Source: Limnomonas spitsbergensis | Lineage: Eukaryota > Chlorophyta > Chlorophyceae > Chlamydomonadales | Length of the DNA stretch: 64,000 nucleotides | Direction of reading: 5' to 3' | NCBI GenBank assembly: GCA_037349105.1 | Contig: JAYJMM010000106.1 | Span: 1,240,001 to 1,304,000 of the forward strand | Part shown: in pieces, positions 41,461 to 53,400 of the stretch | How the letters are laid out: each line of letters starts with the position of its first letter | Numbering within the stretch: the first letter of the stretch is position 1 | The notes under the pieces: model-generated | Seen by the model: only the letters and a program-made list of their open reading frames with translations | Databases searched by the model: none | What the model was told of the DNA's origin: nothing | Program-made: the position numbers and the translations under genes

Positions 41461-44400
41461 CTTGGACAGGAAGTAGGGGCAGGGAGGTGGGAGGAATTAA
41501 TTGCGGGATCAGGTTGCACGTTTTGTAGGAGTTTGGGGCAAGGGGAGTAGATAGAAGGGGTCGGGGAGGGGGATTACGGTGCATGGGAGCAAATCGTAGG
41601 GTCAGGGCAGTAAGTTGCAGGGTCAGGGCAGTAAGTTGCAAGGTCAGGTAAGTTGCAGGGTCAGGTAAGTTGCAGGGTCAGGTAAGTTGCAGGGTCATGT
41701 AAGTTGCAGGGTCAGGTAAGTTGCAAGGTCATGTAAGTTGCAAGGTCAGGTAAGTTGCAGGGTCATGTAAGTTGCAGGGTCAGGTAAGTTGCAAGGTCAG
41801 GTAAGTTGCAGGGTCATGTAAGTTGCAAGGTCAGGTAAGTTGCAAGGTCAGGTAAGTTGCAGGGTCATGTAAGTTGCATGGTCAGGTAAGTTGCAGGGTC
41901 AGGTAAGTTGCATGGTCAGGTAAGTTGCAGGGTCATGTAAGTTGCAGGGTCATGTAAGTTGCAGGGTCAGGTAAGTTGCAGGGTCATGTAAGTTGCATGG
42001 TCATGTAAGTTGCAGGGTCAGGTAAGTTGCAAGGTCAGGTAAGTTGCAGGGTCATGTAAGTTGCAGGGTCATGTAAGTTGTATGGTCAGGTAAGTTGCAG
42101 GGTCATGTAAGTTGCAAGGTCAGGTAAGTTGCAGGGTCATGTAAGTTGCAGGGTCAGGTAAGTTGCAGGGTCATGTAAGTTGCAAGGTCAGGTAAGTTGC
42201 AGGGTCATGTAAGTTGCAAGGTCAGGTAAGTTGCAAGGTCAGGTAAGTTGCAAGGTCAGGTAAGTTGCATGGTCAGGTAAGTTGCAAGGTCAGGTAAGTT
42301 GCAGGGTCATGTAAGTTGCAAGGTCAGGTAAGTTGCAGGGTCATGTAAGTTGCAAGGTCAGGTAAGTTGCAGGGTCATGTAAGTTGCAGGGTCAGGTAAG
42401 TTGCAGGGTCAGGTAAGTTGCAGGGTCAGGTAAGTTGCAGGGTCATGTAAGTTGCAGGGTCATGTAAGTTGCATGGTCAGGTAAGTTGCAAGGTCAGGTA
42501 AGTTGCAGGGTCAGGTAAGTTGCAAGGTCAGGTAAGTTGCAGGGTCATGTAAGTTGCAGGGTCAGGTAAGTTGCAAGGTCAGGTTAGTTGCATGGTCAGG
42601 TAAGTTGCAGGGTCAGGTAATTTGCATGGTCAGGTAAGTTGCAAGGTCAGGTAAGTTGCATGGTCAGGTAAGTTGCAAGGTCAGGTAAGTTGCATGGTCA
42701 GGTAAGTTGCAGGGTCAGGTAAGTTGCATGGTCAGGTAAGTTGCAAGGTCAGGTAAGTTGCATGGTCAGGTAAGTTGCAGGGTCATGTAAGTTGCAGGGT
42801 CAGGTAAGTTGCATGGTCATGTAAGTTGCAGGGTCAGGGAAGGGGGAGATAGTGGGGGCCGGGGGAGCTGGGGGGGCAGAGGGGGAGGTAGCAGACGCTG
42901 AGGGGGAGGTCAAGGCAGCAGAAGGGGGGAGTGGGGGCGTTTCATCCCGCCCATAATAAGCATTATGGTCGTAGATCTGGCTGTAAGCTGCTTACGTTCA
43001 GCTCCTCGCTGTTGGGCGATGAGTTAGATCTGCTCACAGCACCCCACCCTGCTGATCTGTGTTTCTTTTAGTGTGGACGGCACAGCGGCTTGGCAGGCCG
43101 CTGGGCAACTTCCGCACGTTTAGGATTCCTCTGGGTCTAATATAGCCATATAGGGTTTAGGTGTATGCATTGGGTGTACCCAGTGCCCGGTCAGCTGCAC
43201 GATAGGCTCATGTTTGAACGCACTTGAAAAAACTAGGCAACCAAGGTCATGCCCCAATCCCGCCTTTACCAAACGCAGTCGCCATACCTCTACCCCCTAC
43301 CCCATTTGACCCGATTCACCTTTTTAGCCAGGAGCTTGGAGTAGGCCCGCATCTTGGCCCAGGACCCTTGACCAGCCAACCCCATACCCTCAGCCCTCAG
43401 CCCTGAACCTGAGACCCTTAGGGAGTCCACCCAAATCACCTTTTTTGCCAGGAGCTTGGAGTAGGCCCGCATCTTGGCCCAGGAGCCCTTGACCAGCCGC
43501 GCCCGCTGCACGCCGGCCTGCTGCGCGCGGCTGCTGCCCTGCCGTCGCATCAAGGACAAGGAGCGGCGGCCGGGCGTCCCGGGATCTGCTGCAGTGCCTG
43601 GATGCATGAGAGACAGAGGGGCAGGAGGATGTGTGTGTGAGGGCTGAGGGGCAGATAACGGTCGCGGGCTGTCCCCAGATCTCCTGCCGTGCCTGGATCC
43701 ATCACAGGCAGAGGGGCAGGAGTGTGTGTGGTGTGTGTGTGTGTGAGGGTTGATGGGCAGATAGCGGTGGCGGGGTGTCCCCAGATCTCCCGCCGTGCCT
43801 GAGTCCATTAGAGGCAGAGGATAGGAGGGGGGGGGGTGTGAGGGTTGAGGGGTAGATAACGGTGGCCGGTTGTCCCCAGATCTCCTGCAGTACATGGATC
43901 CATCACAGGCAGAGGGCAGGAGGTTGACTCGGGGTTCAAGGTCAAGGAGAGGCAGCAGCCTATCCCCTGATTGCCATCGGGATTGATTGCCATCAGAGGC
44001 AGAGAGGCAGGGAATGATTCAGGGTTCAGGATCAAGGAGCCGTGGCGAGGCGTCCCCGGATTTCCCCCGGATCTCTTCCCGGATCTCTCCCCGGATTTCT
44101 CCCCAGATCTCTCCCCAGATCTCTCCCAGATCTCTCCTAGGATCTCCTGGATCTACTGCCAGCAGAGGGACAGGGGCTTAATTCTGGGTTCAGCAGGATG
44201 AAGGAAGCAGCGGCCCAGGCCCAGATCTCCCGCCGTGCCTCGATCTTTCAGAGTTGGAGGGGCAGGGAGTTGATTCGGGGTTCCAGGACAAGGAGAGGCG
44301 GAGTCCCATCCCCGTATTGCCTGCATTTTTTGCCATCAGAGGTTCAGGAGCAGGGAGTTGATTCGGATTCCTGGTCGAAGAGCGGCGGCGGCCCATCCCC

Positions 44401-47400
44401 AGATCTCCCCACGGATCTTTGGTCAAAAGAGGGGCAGGAGGTAAACTCGGGGTTGAAGGGAAGAAGAGCAGCTGCGGCCCATCCTGGCTCTCCCACAGTC
44501 TCCACGCCTCGATATTGTGCCAACATAGGAGTTTATGGATTGAGGTTTAAAATTACCCCCTCGATATTGTGCCAACAGAGGGGCAGGAGGGGTCTTAAGA
44601 GCTGAGGGATCAAGAGAGCGGCGGCAAACCAGCTCTGGATCAACGCCTGCCCACAAGTTACAATCTCCTGAGATTAGGGGATCAGGTTTTAGGACAGCCC
44701 CACGAATTGTAGGTTTCAGGCTTCAGGAAGGCCTGCAAGTCATGTCGCCCTGGCACGTGTGTCACCTGCAGTGTCCCCGCGCTCAGCCGCCCGCCCGGGG
44801 CCGAACGTGCCGCCCGCATATAACCCAGTGTCTTCGCCCCCACCCCTGCCGCCACCGCGGCCGGCCGCGGCGTCGTCATCATCTTCATTACCATCACCGC
44901 GGCCGCCCATGGGGGCGCCGACCGACCATCCTGGGTCCGCGCCGAGCGTGCGTGCGCCTTGTTGCCCCTCCTGCGCTACACTCTCCTCCATTCCGGTCGT
45001 GGCGTCCAGCTTGTTTGTTGAGTTCACGATCAGGGTTACGGAGCCGGACTCCGTTTGCGTTGGGGCGGTGGGGTACCCTGGGCCGCCCATCCTCTCAGAG
45101 GGCCATTGCGAAGTGTGCGGAAGAGAGCCGCGGTGTGTGTAGCTCGTTGCGTCTGAGACAGGGCGGGGGGGGAGGCGGCAGGGAGAGGGTGAGATCAAGA
45201 GAACAAGAGGACAGCGGGTGGGAGGAGGAAGAGTATAACGGTAGAGCAGCGGGCGGGAGGGGGGGCAGAGGGAGGGTGAGCTCAAGAGGGCGGTGGGTGG
45301 GAGGAGGGAGGGTGGGAGGAGGAAAGGGAAGCATAAAGAGGATTGGAGGAGGGAGAGGGTGAGCTCAACAGAACAAGAGGGCAGCGGGTGGGATATGGGA
45401 GGGTACAGCAGGCAAGGGAAACATGGAGAGGATGGGCCGCAGGCACAAACAGGACAACTCTCTATTGCAAAAGCACGGGGTTTTAGGGCCTAGGGTCTAC
45501 GACCTGAAGTTAAGGGTTCAGGGTTCAGGGTGAACGAAGCCGTACCCGAGTCCATCCGGTTGAAGGTCCCCGTATGAAGTGAAGGTGACGGCTGCGGACC
45601 CATCCCCACGTCCTTGCCCGCTACAAGCTGTACGCCGCCCCTGTTTCCCTCCCTTTCCTCCGTGCCAAGGCCAATCAGCCCGCGCACGTGGTGGTAGTAG
45701 ATGCCGTACATGCCACAGGCGACGCCGAAGCCGATGGCGCTGCCGAGAACGATCCAGAGCCCGATGATCTGAGCGAGGGAGGGGGCAGGTGGTTGGTTAG
45801 TTGGTTGGGTGGGTGGGCAGGTGGGCGGGTGGGTGGGCAGGTGGACAGGTGGGTGAGCAAATGGGCAGATGGGTGGGTGGGCGGACGGGGCGCTTCCAAG
45901 AACAATGTAAAGCTCCGCCATGATACCAAAGAATTTCAGGGTTTAGGGTTGGATAAACCTAAATCCTAAACCCTAAGAAGAATGTTTCCCCCCATCAACA
46001 GAACATAAGAGGGAGTCGGTGGGTAGGAGGGCAGGTGTTGCTGAGGACGATCCACAGTCTGATGGACGATCCACAGTCAGAGGTACAAAGCACATACTTT
46101 CCTGTTTGGTATGAAGGACGCGCTTTCCTGTTTGGTATGAAGGATACACTTTCCTTTTTGGTACAAAGGACACACTTTCCTGTATGGTATGAAGGATACA
46201 CTTTCCTGTTTGGTATGACGGATACACTTTCCTGTTTGTTATGACGGACACACTTTCCTGTATGGTATGACGGATACACTTTCCTGTTTGGTATGACAGA
46301 CACACTTTCCTGTTTGGTATGAAGGACACACTTTCCTGTTTGGTATGACAGACACACTTTCCTGTTAGGTATGAAGGACACACTTTCCTGTTTGGTATGA
46401 CGGAAACACTTTCCTGTTTGGTATGACGGACACACTTTCCTGTATGGTATGAAGGACGCACTTTCCTATTTGGTATTAAGGATACATTTTCCTGTTTGAT
46501 AAGACGGACACACTTTCCTGTTTGGTATGAAGGACACACTTTCCTGTTTGGTATAAAGGACACACTTTCCTGTTTGGCAGGACGGACAAACTTTCCTGTT
46601 TGGTATGACGGACACACTTTCCTGTTTGGTAAGACGGATACACTTTCCTGTTTGGTATGACGGACACACTTTCCTGTTTGGTATGACGGACACACTTTCC
46701 CGTTTGGTATGAAGGATACATTTTCCTGTTTGGTATGACGGATACACTTTCCTGTTTGGTATGAAGGACACACTTTCCTGTTTAGTTTAAAGGACACACT
46801 TTCCTGTTTGGCAGGACGGACACACTTTCCTGTTTGGTATGAAGGACACAGGTTCATGTTTGGTATGACGGACACACTGTCCTGTTTGGTATGACGGACA
46901 CACTTTCCTGTTTGGTATGACGGATACATTTTCCTGTTTGGTATGACGGACACACTTTCCTGTTTGGTATGACAGACACACTTTCCTGTTTGGTATGAAG
47001 GACACACTTTCCTGTTTGGTATGACGGACACACTTTCCTGTTTGGTATGACGGATACACTTTCCTGTTTGGTATGACGGATACACTTTCCTGTTTGGTAA
47101 GACGGACACACTTTCCTGTTTGGTATGACAGATACATTTTCCTGTTTGGTATGACGGACACACTTTCCTGTTTGGTAAGACGGACACACTTTCCTGTTTG
47201 GTATGACGGACACACTTTCCTGTTTGGTATGACGGACACACTTTCCTGTTTGGTATGAAGGACACACTTTCCTGTTTGATATGATGGACACACTTTCCTG
47301 TTTGGTATAACGGACACACTTTCCTGTTTGGTTTGACGGACACACTTTTCTGTTTGGTATGACAGACACACTTTCCTGTTTGGTATGATGGATGCATGCC

Positions 47401-50400
47401 TATTCTCAGCTGACGATGTCGGCACCTGGGCGGCTCTTCGTGTGAGCACCTCAAGGTTTTCAAGGTTTGCGAGGCCAGCCTCGCACTTTGTTCAGTTCAA
47501 AAAATGTTGAAGGACACACTTATCTGTATGGTATGAACAACACACTTGCCTGTGTAGTCTGAAGGACACACTTATCTGTTTACTTTGAAGGACACTTACC
47601 TGTATAATATGAATGGCACACTTACCCTAACTCTATGGTATGAACCACACACTTGCCTGCATAACATTGAGGCTCTCCGCTGCGAGTGCAGGGTCGCTAC
47701 AGTGATCGGCTGCGAAAACAAACTGCTTGTTCAAGTTGTCCAGGAGTGACGAAGCCTGTGGATTACACACAATAAGTGATACATCCGAGTCAAAGGAGTG
47801 ATGACGCCTGTGGATTACACAAATGTAGCCAAGTCAAAGGAGTGACAAACTGATGATAGCATGCTGCTGGTTCAAAGTGTAGGAGCGATAAAGCCTTTAG
47901 GTCACACAAGTATGAATGCGTGATGAAGTGAGTGATGCGTGGCGCCTTGGGTTACACAAGTACGAATGAGTGGTGAAGTGAGTGAGGAATGATGCCTTCA
48001 GAAGGGTGACAGGCTAACTGTGCGTTCAAGTTGTCTGTGTGTGACGAAGCTTAGGGCCCCAAGCTGCCCTGATAGCCTTCTTTCTTACCTGCGCTGTAAG
48101 GATGCCGATATTGAACTCGTCCAACAAAGCCAACGGCATGTCCTGAAACAGTCAACATGGGAAAACATCCATGTTATTCTAAATGCACTTCAGCTACATT
48201 TCAGTTAAAAAATTTCAGCTACATTTCAGCTACGTCCCCACCTGAGGCCAAGGGGCCTCGTGTGGCAAGCCCTGTCAATGTGGCCGCCAGCTATCAGCTG
48301 TTTATTGACGGGTCTCTGCTGGCCCTGTGATAGAAAGAAAGAAAGCTACGCCCCGTGGGAGGCGTGAGAGTCAAGAAGACAGCACAGCCTGGGCCGAAGC
48401 CACATCCGCTCCGTTACCACTGGCCCTGGGGTCATCTCACCCGGCTAGCCCCCAAAGATGGTCCGCACATCTGGGTCGTTCATATGAGTTTAGGATTTAT
48501 CTGGGTTTGGGGACTAGGTTTTTGTGTGCACACTGTGAATCGCCGGGCGCCATCGCTGCTTATCAAGCTATTTGCACGGTATGCACCGAGCATGCCACGA
48601 TCAAATCCACAATCACACAATCACACAATCCAACCATATCACACAATACAAAAAACAGGATACAAAGTTTGCTCTGTGCCGCCATCGCACCTTATGAAAC
48701 GCAATGCCGTAGTCGAATGGCTCGATGTCGTCTCCAAGGAACACGGTGGAGCCTGCGCAGTGGAAGGGGAAGGAAGATGGAGGACAAAGGATTACCGATT
48801 TTATCTCTGAGAATCACGGTGGAGCCTGTGCAGTGGAAGGGGAAGGAAGATGGAGGACAAAGGATTACCGATTTTATCTCCGAGGATCACGGTGGAGCCT
48901 GTGCAGTGGAAGGGGAAGGAAGATGGAGGACAAAGGATTACCGATTTTATCTCCGAGGATCACGGTGGAGCCTGTGCAGTGGAAGGGGAAGGAAGATGGA
49001 GGACAAAGGATTACCGATTTTATCTCCGAGGATCACGGTGGAGCCTGTGCAGTGGAAGGGGAAGGAAGATGGAGGACAAAGGATTACCGATTTTATCTCT
49101 GAGGATCACGGTGGAGCCTGTGCAGTGGAAGGGGAAGGAAGATGGAGGACAAAGGATTACCGATTTTATCTCCGAGGATCACGGTGGAGCCTGCGCAGTG
49201 GAAGGGGAAGGAAGATGGAGGACAAAGGATTACCGATTTTATCTCTGAGGATCACGGTGGAGCCTGTGCAGTGGAAGGGGAAGGAAGATGGAGGACAAAG
49301 GATTACCGATTTTATCTCTGAGGATCACGGTGGAGCCTGTGCAGTGGAAGGGGAAGGAAGATGGAGGACAAAGGATTACCGATTTTATCTCCGAGGATCA
49401 CGGTGGAGCCTGTGCAGTGGAAGGGGAAGGAAGATGGAGGACAAAGGATTACCGATTTTATCTCTGAGGATCACGGTGGAGCCTGTGCAGTGGAAGGGGA
49501 AGGAAGATGGAGGACAAAGGATTACCGATTTTATCTCCGAGGATCACGGTGGAGCCTGCGCAGTGGAAGGGGAAGGAAGATGGAGGACAAAGGATTACCG
49601 ATTTTATCTCTGAGGATCACGGTGGAGCCTGTGCAGTGGAAGGGGAAGGAAGATGGAGGACAAAGGATTACCGATTTTATCTCTGAGGATCACGGTGGAG
49701 CCTGTGCAGTGGAAGGGGAAGGAAGATGGAGGACAAAGGATTACCGATTTTATCTCCGAGGATCACGGTGGAGCCTGCGCAGTGGAAGGGGAAGGAAGAT
49801 GGAGGACAAAGGATTACCGATTTTATCTCTGAGGATCACGGTGGAGCCTGTGCAGTGGAAGGGGAAGGAAGATGGAGGACAAAGGATTACCGATTTATCT
49901 CCGAGGATCACGGTGGAGCCTGTGCAGTGGAAGGGGAAGGAAGATGGAGGACAAAGGATTACCGATTTTATCTCTGAGGATCACGGTGGAGCCTGTGCAG
50001 TGGAAGGGGAAGGAAGATGGAGGACAAAGGATTACCGATTTTATCTCCGAGGATCACGGTGGAGCCTGTGCAGTGGAAGGGGAAGGAAGATGGAGGACAA
50101 AGGATTACCGATTTTATCTCCGAGGATCACGGTGGAGCCTGTGCAGTGGAAGGGGAAGGAAGATGGAGGACAAAGGATTACCGATTTATCTCCGAGGATC
50201 ACGGTGGAGCCTGTGCAGTGGAAGGGGAAGGAAGATGGAGGACAAAGGATTACCGATTTTATCTCCGAGGATCACGGTGGAGCCTGCGCAGTGGAAGGGG
50301 AAGGAAGATGGAGGACAAAGGATTACCGATTTATCTCCGAGGATCACGGTGGAGCCTGCGCAGTGGAAGGGGAAGGAAGATGGAGGACAAAGGATTACCG

Positions 50401-53400
50401 ATTTATCTCCGAGGAATGGATTATACAAATAATTACCGGTATATGACATTCAAGAAAAACAAAAGAGGTGATAATATGATGAGGAAAAGAATAACACAAA
50501 TGAATGTATAATATGAAGAGAAATCGAAATAAACATATTAATGCAATTAGGGACTTAAATGTTAATTCATGCTATGAACAGAGGGCAGATGACAAGGAAA
50601 ACAAGAGGAACAAAGTAATAGGTAACATGGTGGGGAAAATAAGGGGCAAATCAATACATCATGCCGAGAGAAAAAGCGAACAAACTAACGAATGTAAGAC
50701 GCATGTGGTACGCAATGTGAAACTAAAGCAAGAACGTATAAGGCAGTGCAGGGTAGTTCAGTGCAGGGCAGTCCCTCCCTAAATCGTTCAACAGACCCCT
50801 CCTGGCTGCCAACTCCCAGCTGCTGTCTACAGTAGTTAAAGAGTGTATCCCAGCAAGGGGCCTGTCACTTAGGGGGTCGGACGAGTCTCCCCAAACAGGG
50901 GGGGGTCGTGACCCGGGTCGGCAGGGACGGAGCCTTTCCGCACAAAAAGTTTGACAGAAAAAGGGGACTTTCGTTCCGTACCAAAAAGCTTAAGTCCTGG
51001 ACGCCTGTGAAAATTTTCGTGCGGAAAGACCCCATTTCAAGGGTCGACTGCAGTAGTCGGGGGACTCGTTCGACCCCCTGAGTGAAAGGCCCCTTGTCCA
51101 AGCACCCGCAGTAAAATCCATTCAATTCTGTTTACGCCCCCATAATAGTAAATCTCAACAATTTCTGAAAAGGCCCATAAAAAAACAAATAATTGTTCAC
51201 CGCCTGGCGCCCAGCATCGTTGTCGCGAGCCGCCTGACATATTTTAACAATCCGCAACACCTACCCTGCGCCCCTCGTCAGCTTTATCCTAACGGAAAGC
51301 CATTCTTAATCTAAGGAACTCCTTTGTTGACGATGAGAACGGCAGCGAGCGGGCGGCCAGCCGAGTGGCATCAATTTTATCCAAGCGGAAACCACTCATA
51401 ATCTAAGGATGGTATCACGAAAGGGGTCCAGCTGCCAGCACACCCTTTCAAAACTGCAGAGAGGTCTTGTAAACAGATGTCCAGACACTCACAAAAGGGG
51501 TCTAACACGCTCTTACAGTACTGCATGAGGGTCTTGTAAACAAATGTCCAAACGCTCACAAAATTGGCCCAGCACGCCCTTTGAATTGTGCAGAAGGGTC
51601 TTATAAACAAATGACGCAGCACTCACAAAACGGGTCCAGCACGCCCTTCCAGTACTGCAGCAGCGCCTTGTCAAAGATGTACGCCGCGATATCCCCACTC
51701 GCCAAAAGATTCATCACTTCAATAAAAGTCTGCGGGTGAGGTGGGTCAAGCACAGCAAGAAGCGAACATCAAATCACAGTGCAGGGGCAACGCTGCGTGG
51801 CATGCAAGCAGCTTTCTGGGGCTGCATGTAAGTAGCTTTCTGGCGAAATATTCACCAGCAGGCAAGTAGCTTATACTGATGTCCCAATTGTCTACGGTTG
51901 AGGTGGGTCAAGCACTACAAGAAGCAAACAAGTAAATAACAGATCAGCTTCACGCAGTAGCTGAGGCAGCCAGTTTCAGATGTTAAGCACTGGTTCAGCT
52001 GCAGCACAGCCTAGGTTCAGATACAGTCCAGTTTTCAGCCACAGGTAAGGTAATCCAGCTGCACTTCAGCTACAATTTAGCTACAGTATGACTACAGTTC
52101 AGCTACAGTCCAGCTACATTTTAGGTACTACATTCCAGCTACAGTTCAGGTACAGTCCAGCTACCGTTCAGCTACAGTCCAGCTACAGTCCAGCTACATT
52201 TCAGGTACTACATTCCAGCTACAGTTCAGGTACAGTCCAGCTACCGTTCAGCTACAGTCCAGCTACAGTCCAGCTACATTTCAGGTACTACATTCCAGCT
52301 ACAGTTCAGGTACATTCCAGCTACAGTTCAGGTACATTCCAGCTACCGTTTAGCTACAGTACAGCTACAGTCCAGCTACAGTCCATCTGCAGTTTAGCTA
52401 CAGTGTAGCTACAGTGTAGGTACAGTCCAGCTAAAGTTCAGCTACAGTTCAGAAGCCTGGGGCCTGTCCCAGCTGTCAAGCCCTGCTACATGCAGTTTAG
52501 CTACATCCTGACTACAGTCCGCACCTACGGTAAGGGCAGGAAGATTTCCACCCAATTTGAGCCCCAGCTACAGTTCAGCTACAGTCCAGCTACAGTTCAG
52601 CTACAATTCGGCTACAGTCCAGCTACAGTCCAGCTACAGTTCAGCACCTGTCCCAGCTCGCAAGCCCTGCTACCTGCTGGCTGTGGGCTTGTAGGGCTTG
52701 GTCCCCATCGGTCCATACACGGGTGTGCCCTCTTTTCAACAGTCCGGCAAATTATCACAATTGCTGGCTGCATAGGGCGCAGTTCACCCTAAACCAATCG
52801 GTGAACTGAATTAACAAAGATGGCGAGTAAAAAACCCAATGCGCTGCTCCCCCCTCGGCATAGCGCCCATTGGACAAGTGCTCGCTATTCTGGTAACAGA
52901 AAGAAAGAAAACTGCTAAATGAGTTAAGAAAGCAGCGCGGCTCGGGCCCCTAGGCCTCGTCCGCGCCGTCACCATCACAACAAGAGGAAAACCACAAAAC
53001 ACTACGGTGGCTTGCGCTTGCGGCTATGCTTGACTGGGCATCCTGGTATAGGAACACACAGCCCCAGCAGAATCTGAAGCAGACTCATCCCTGGGAAAGC
53101 AACTAGACACCAACAGACCACTGGGCCATGGAAACGCAGCCATAGCGGAATGTGAATCAGACTCCCCCCCCACCCCCCAGGGATATCTACCAACAACTGA
53201 CCATTGGGGCACACAGACACACACTGTGCGGGAACTGACGCTGGCTCCTCCCCCCCACCCCCTTCACACAGATGGGGTAGCTACCAGACAATGACAGGGC
53301 ATCAAAATACAGGAACAAAGCTATGCCCTAGTAGTGCGTGGAGGTTAAGGAAACAGCACAGCTTGGGGCCGAGGCCATTAAAATACACACACACCAGCGA

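Noticed and set aside
45973..47463. 496-residue SYQTGKCV repeat frame
   Set aside because: 26-bp array; three frames give the same 26-residue peptide because 26 is not divisible by three.
48327..50511. Frames of 361-428 residues in the 73-bp array
   Set aside because: The period runs through every frame, so long frames are expected without coding.
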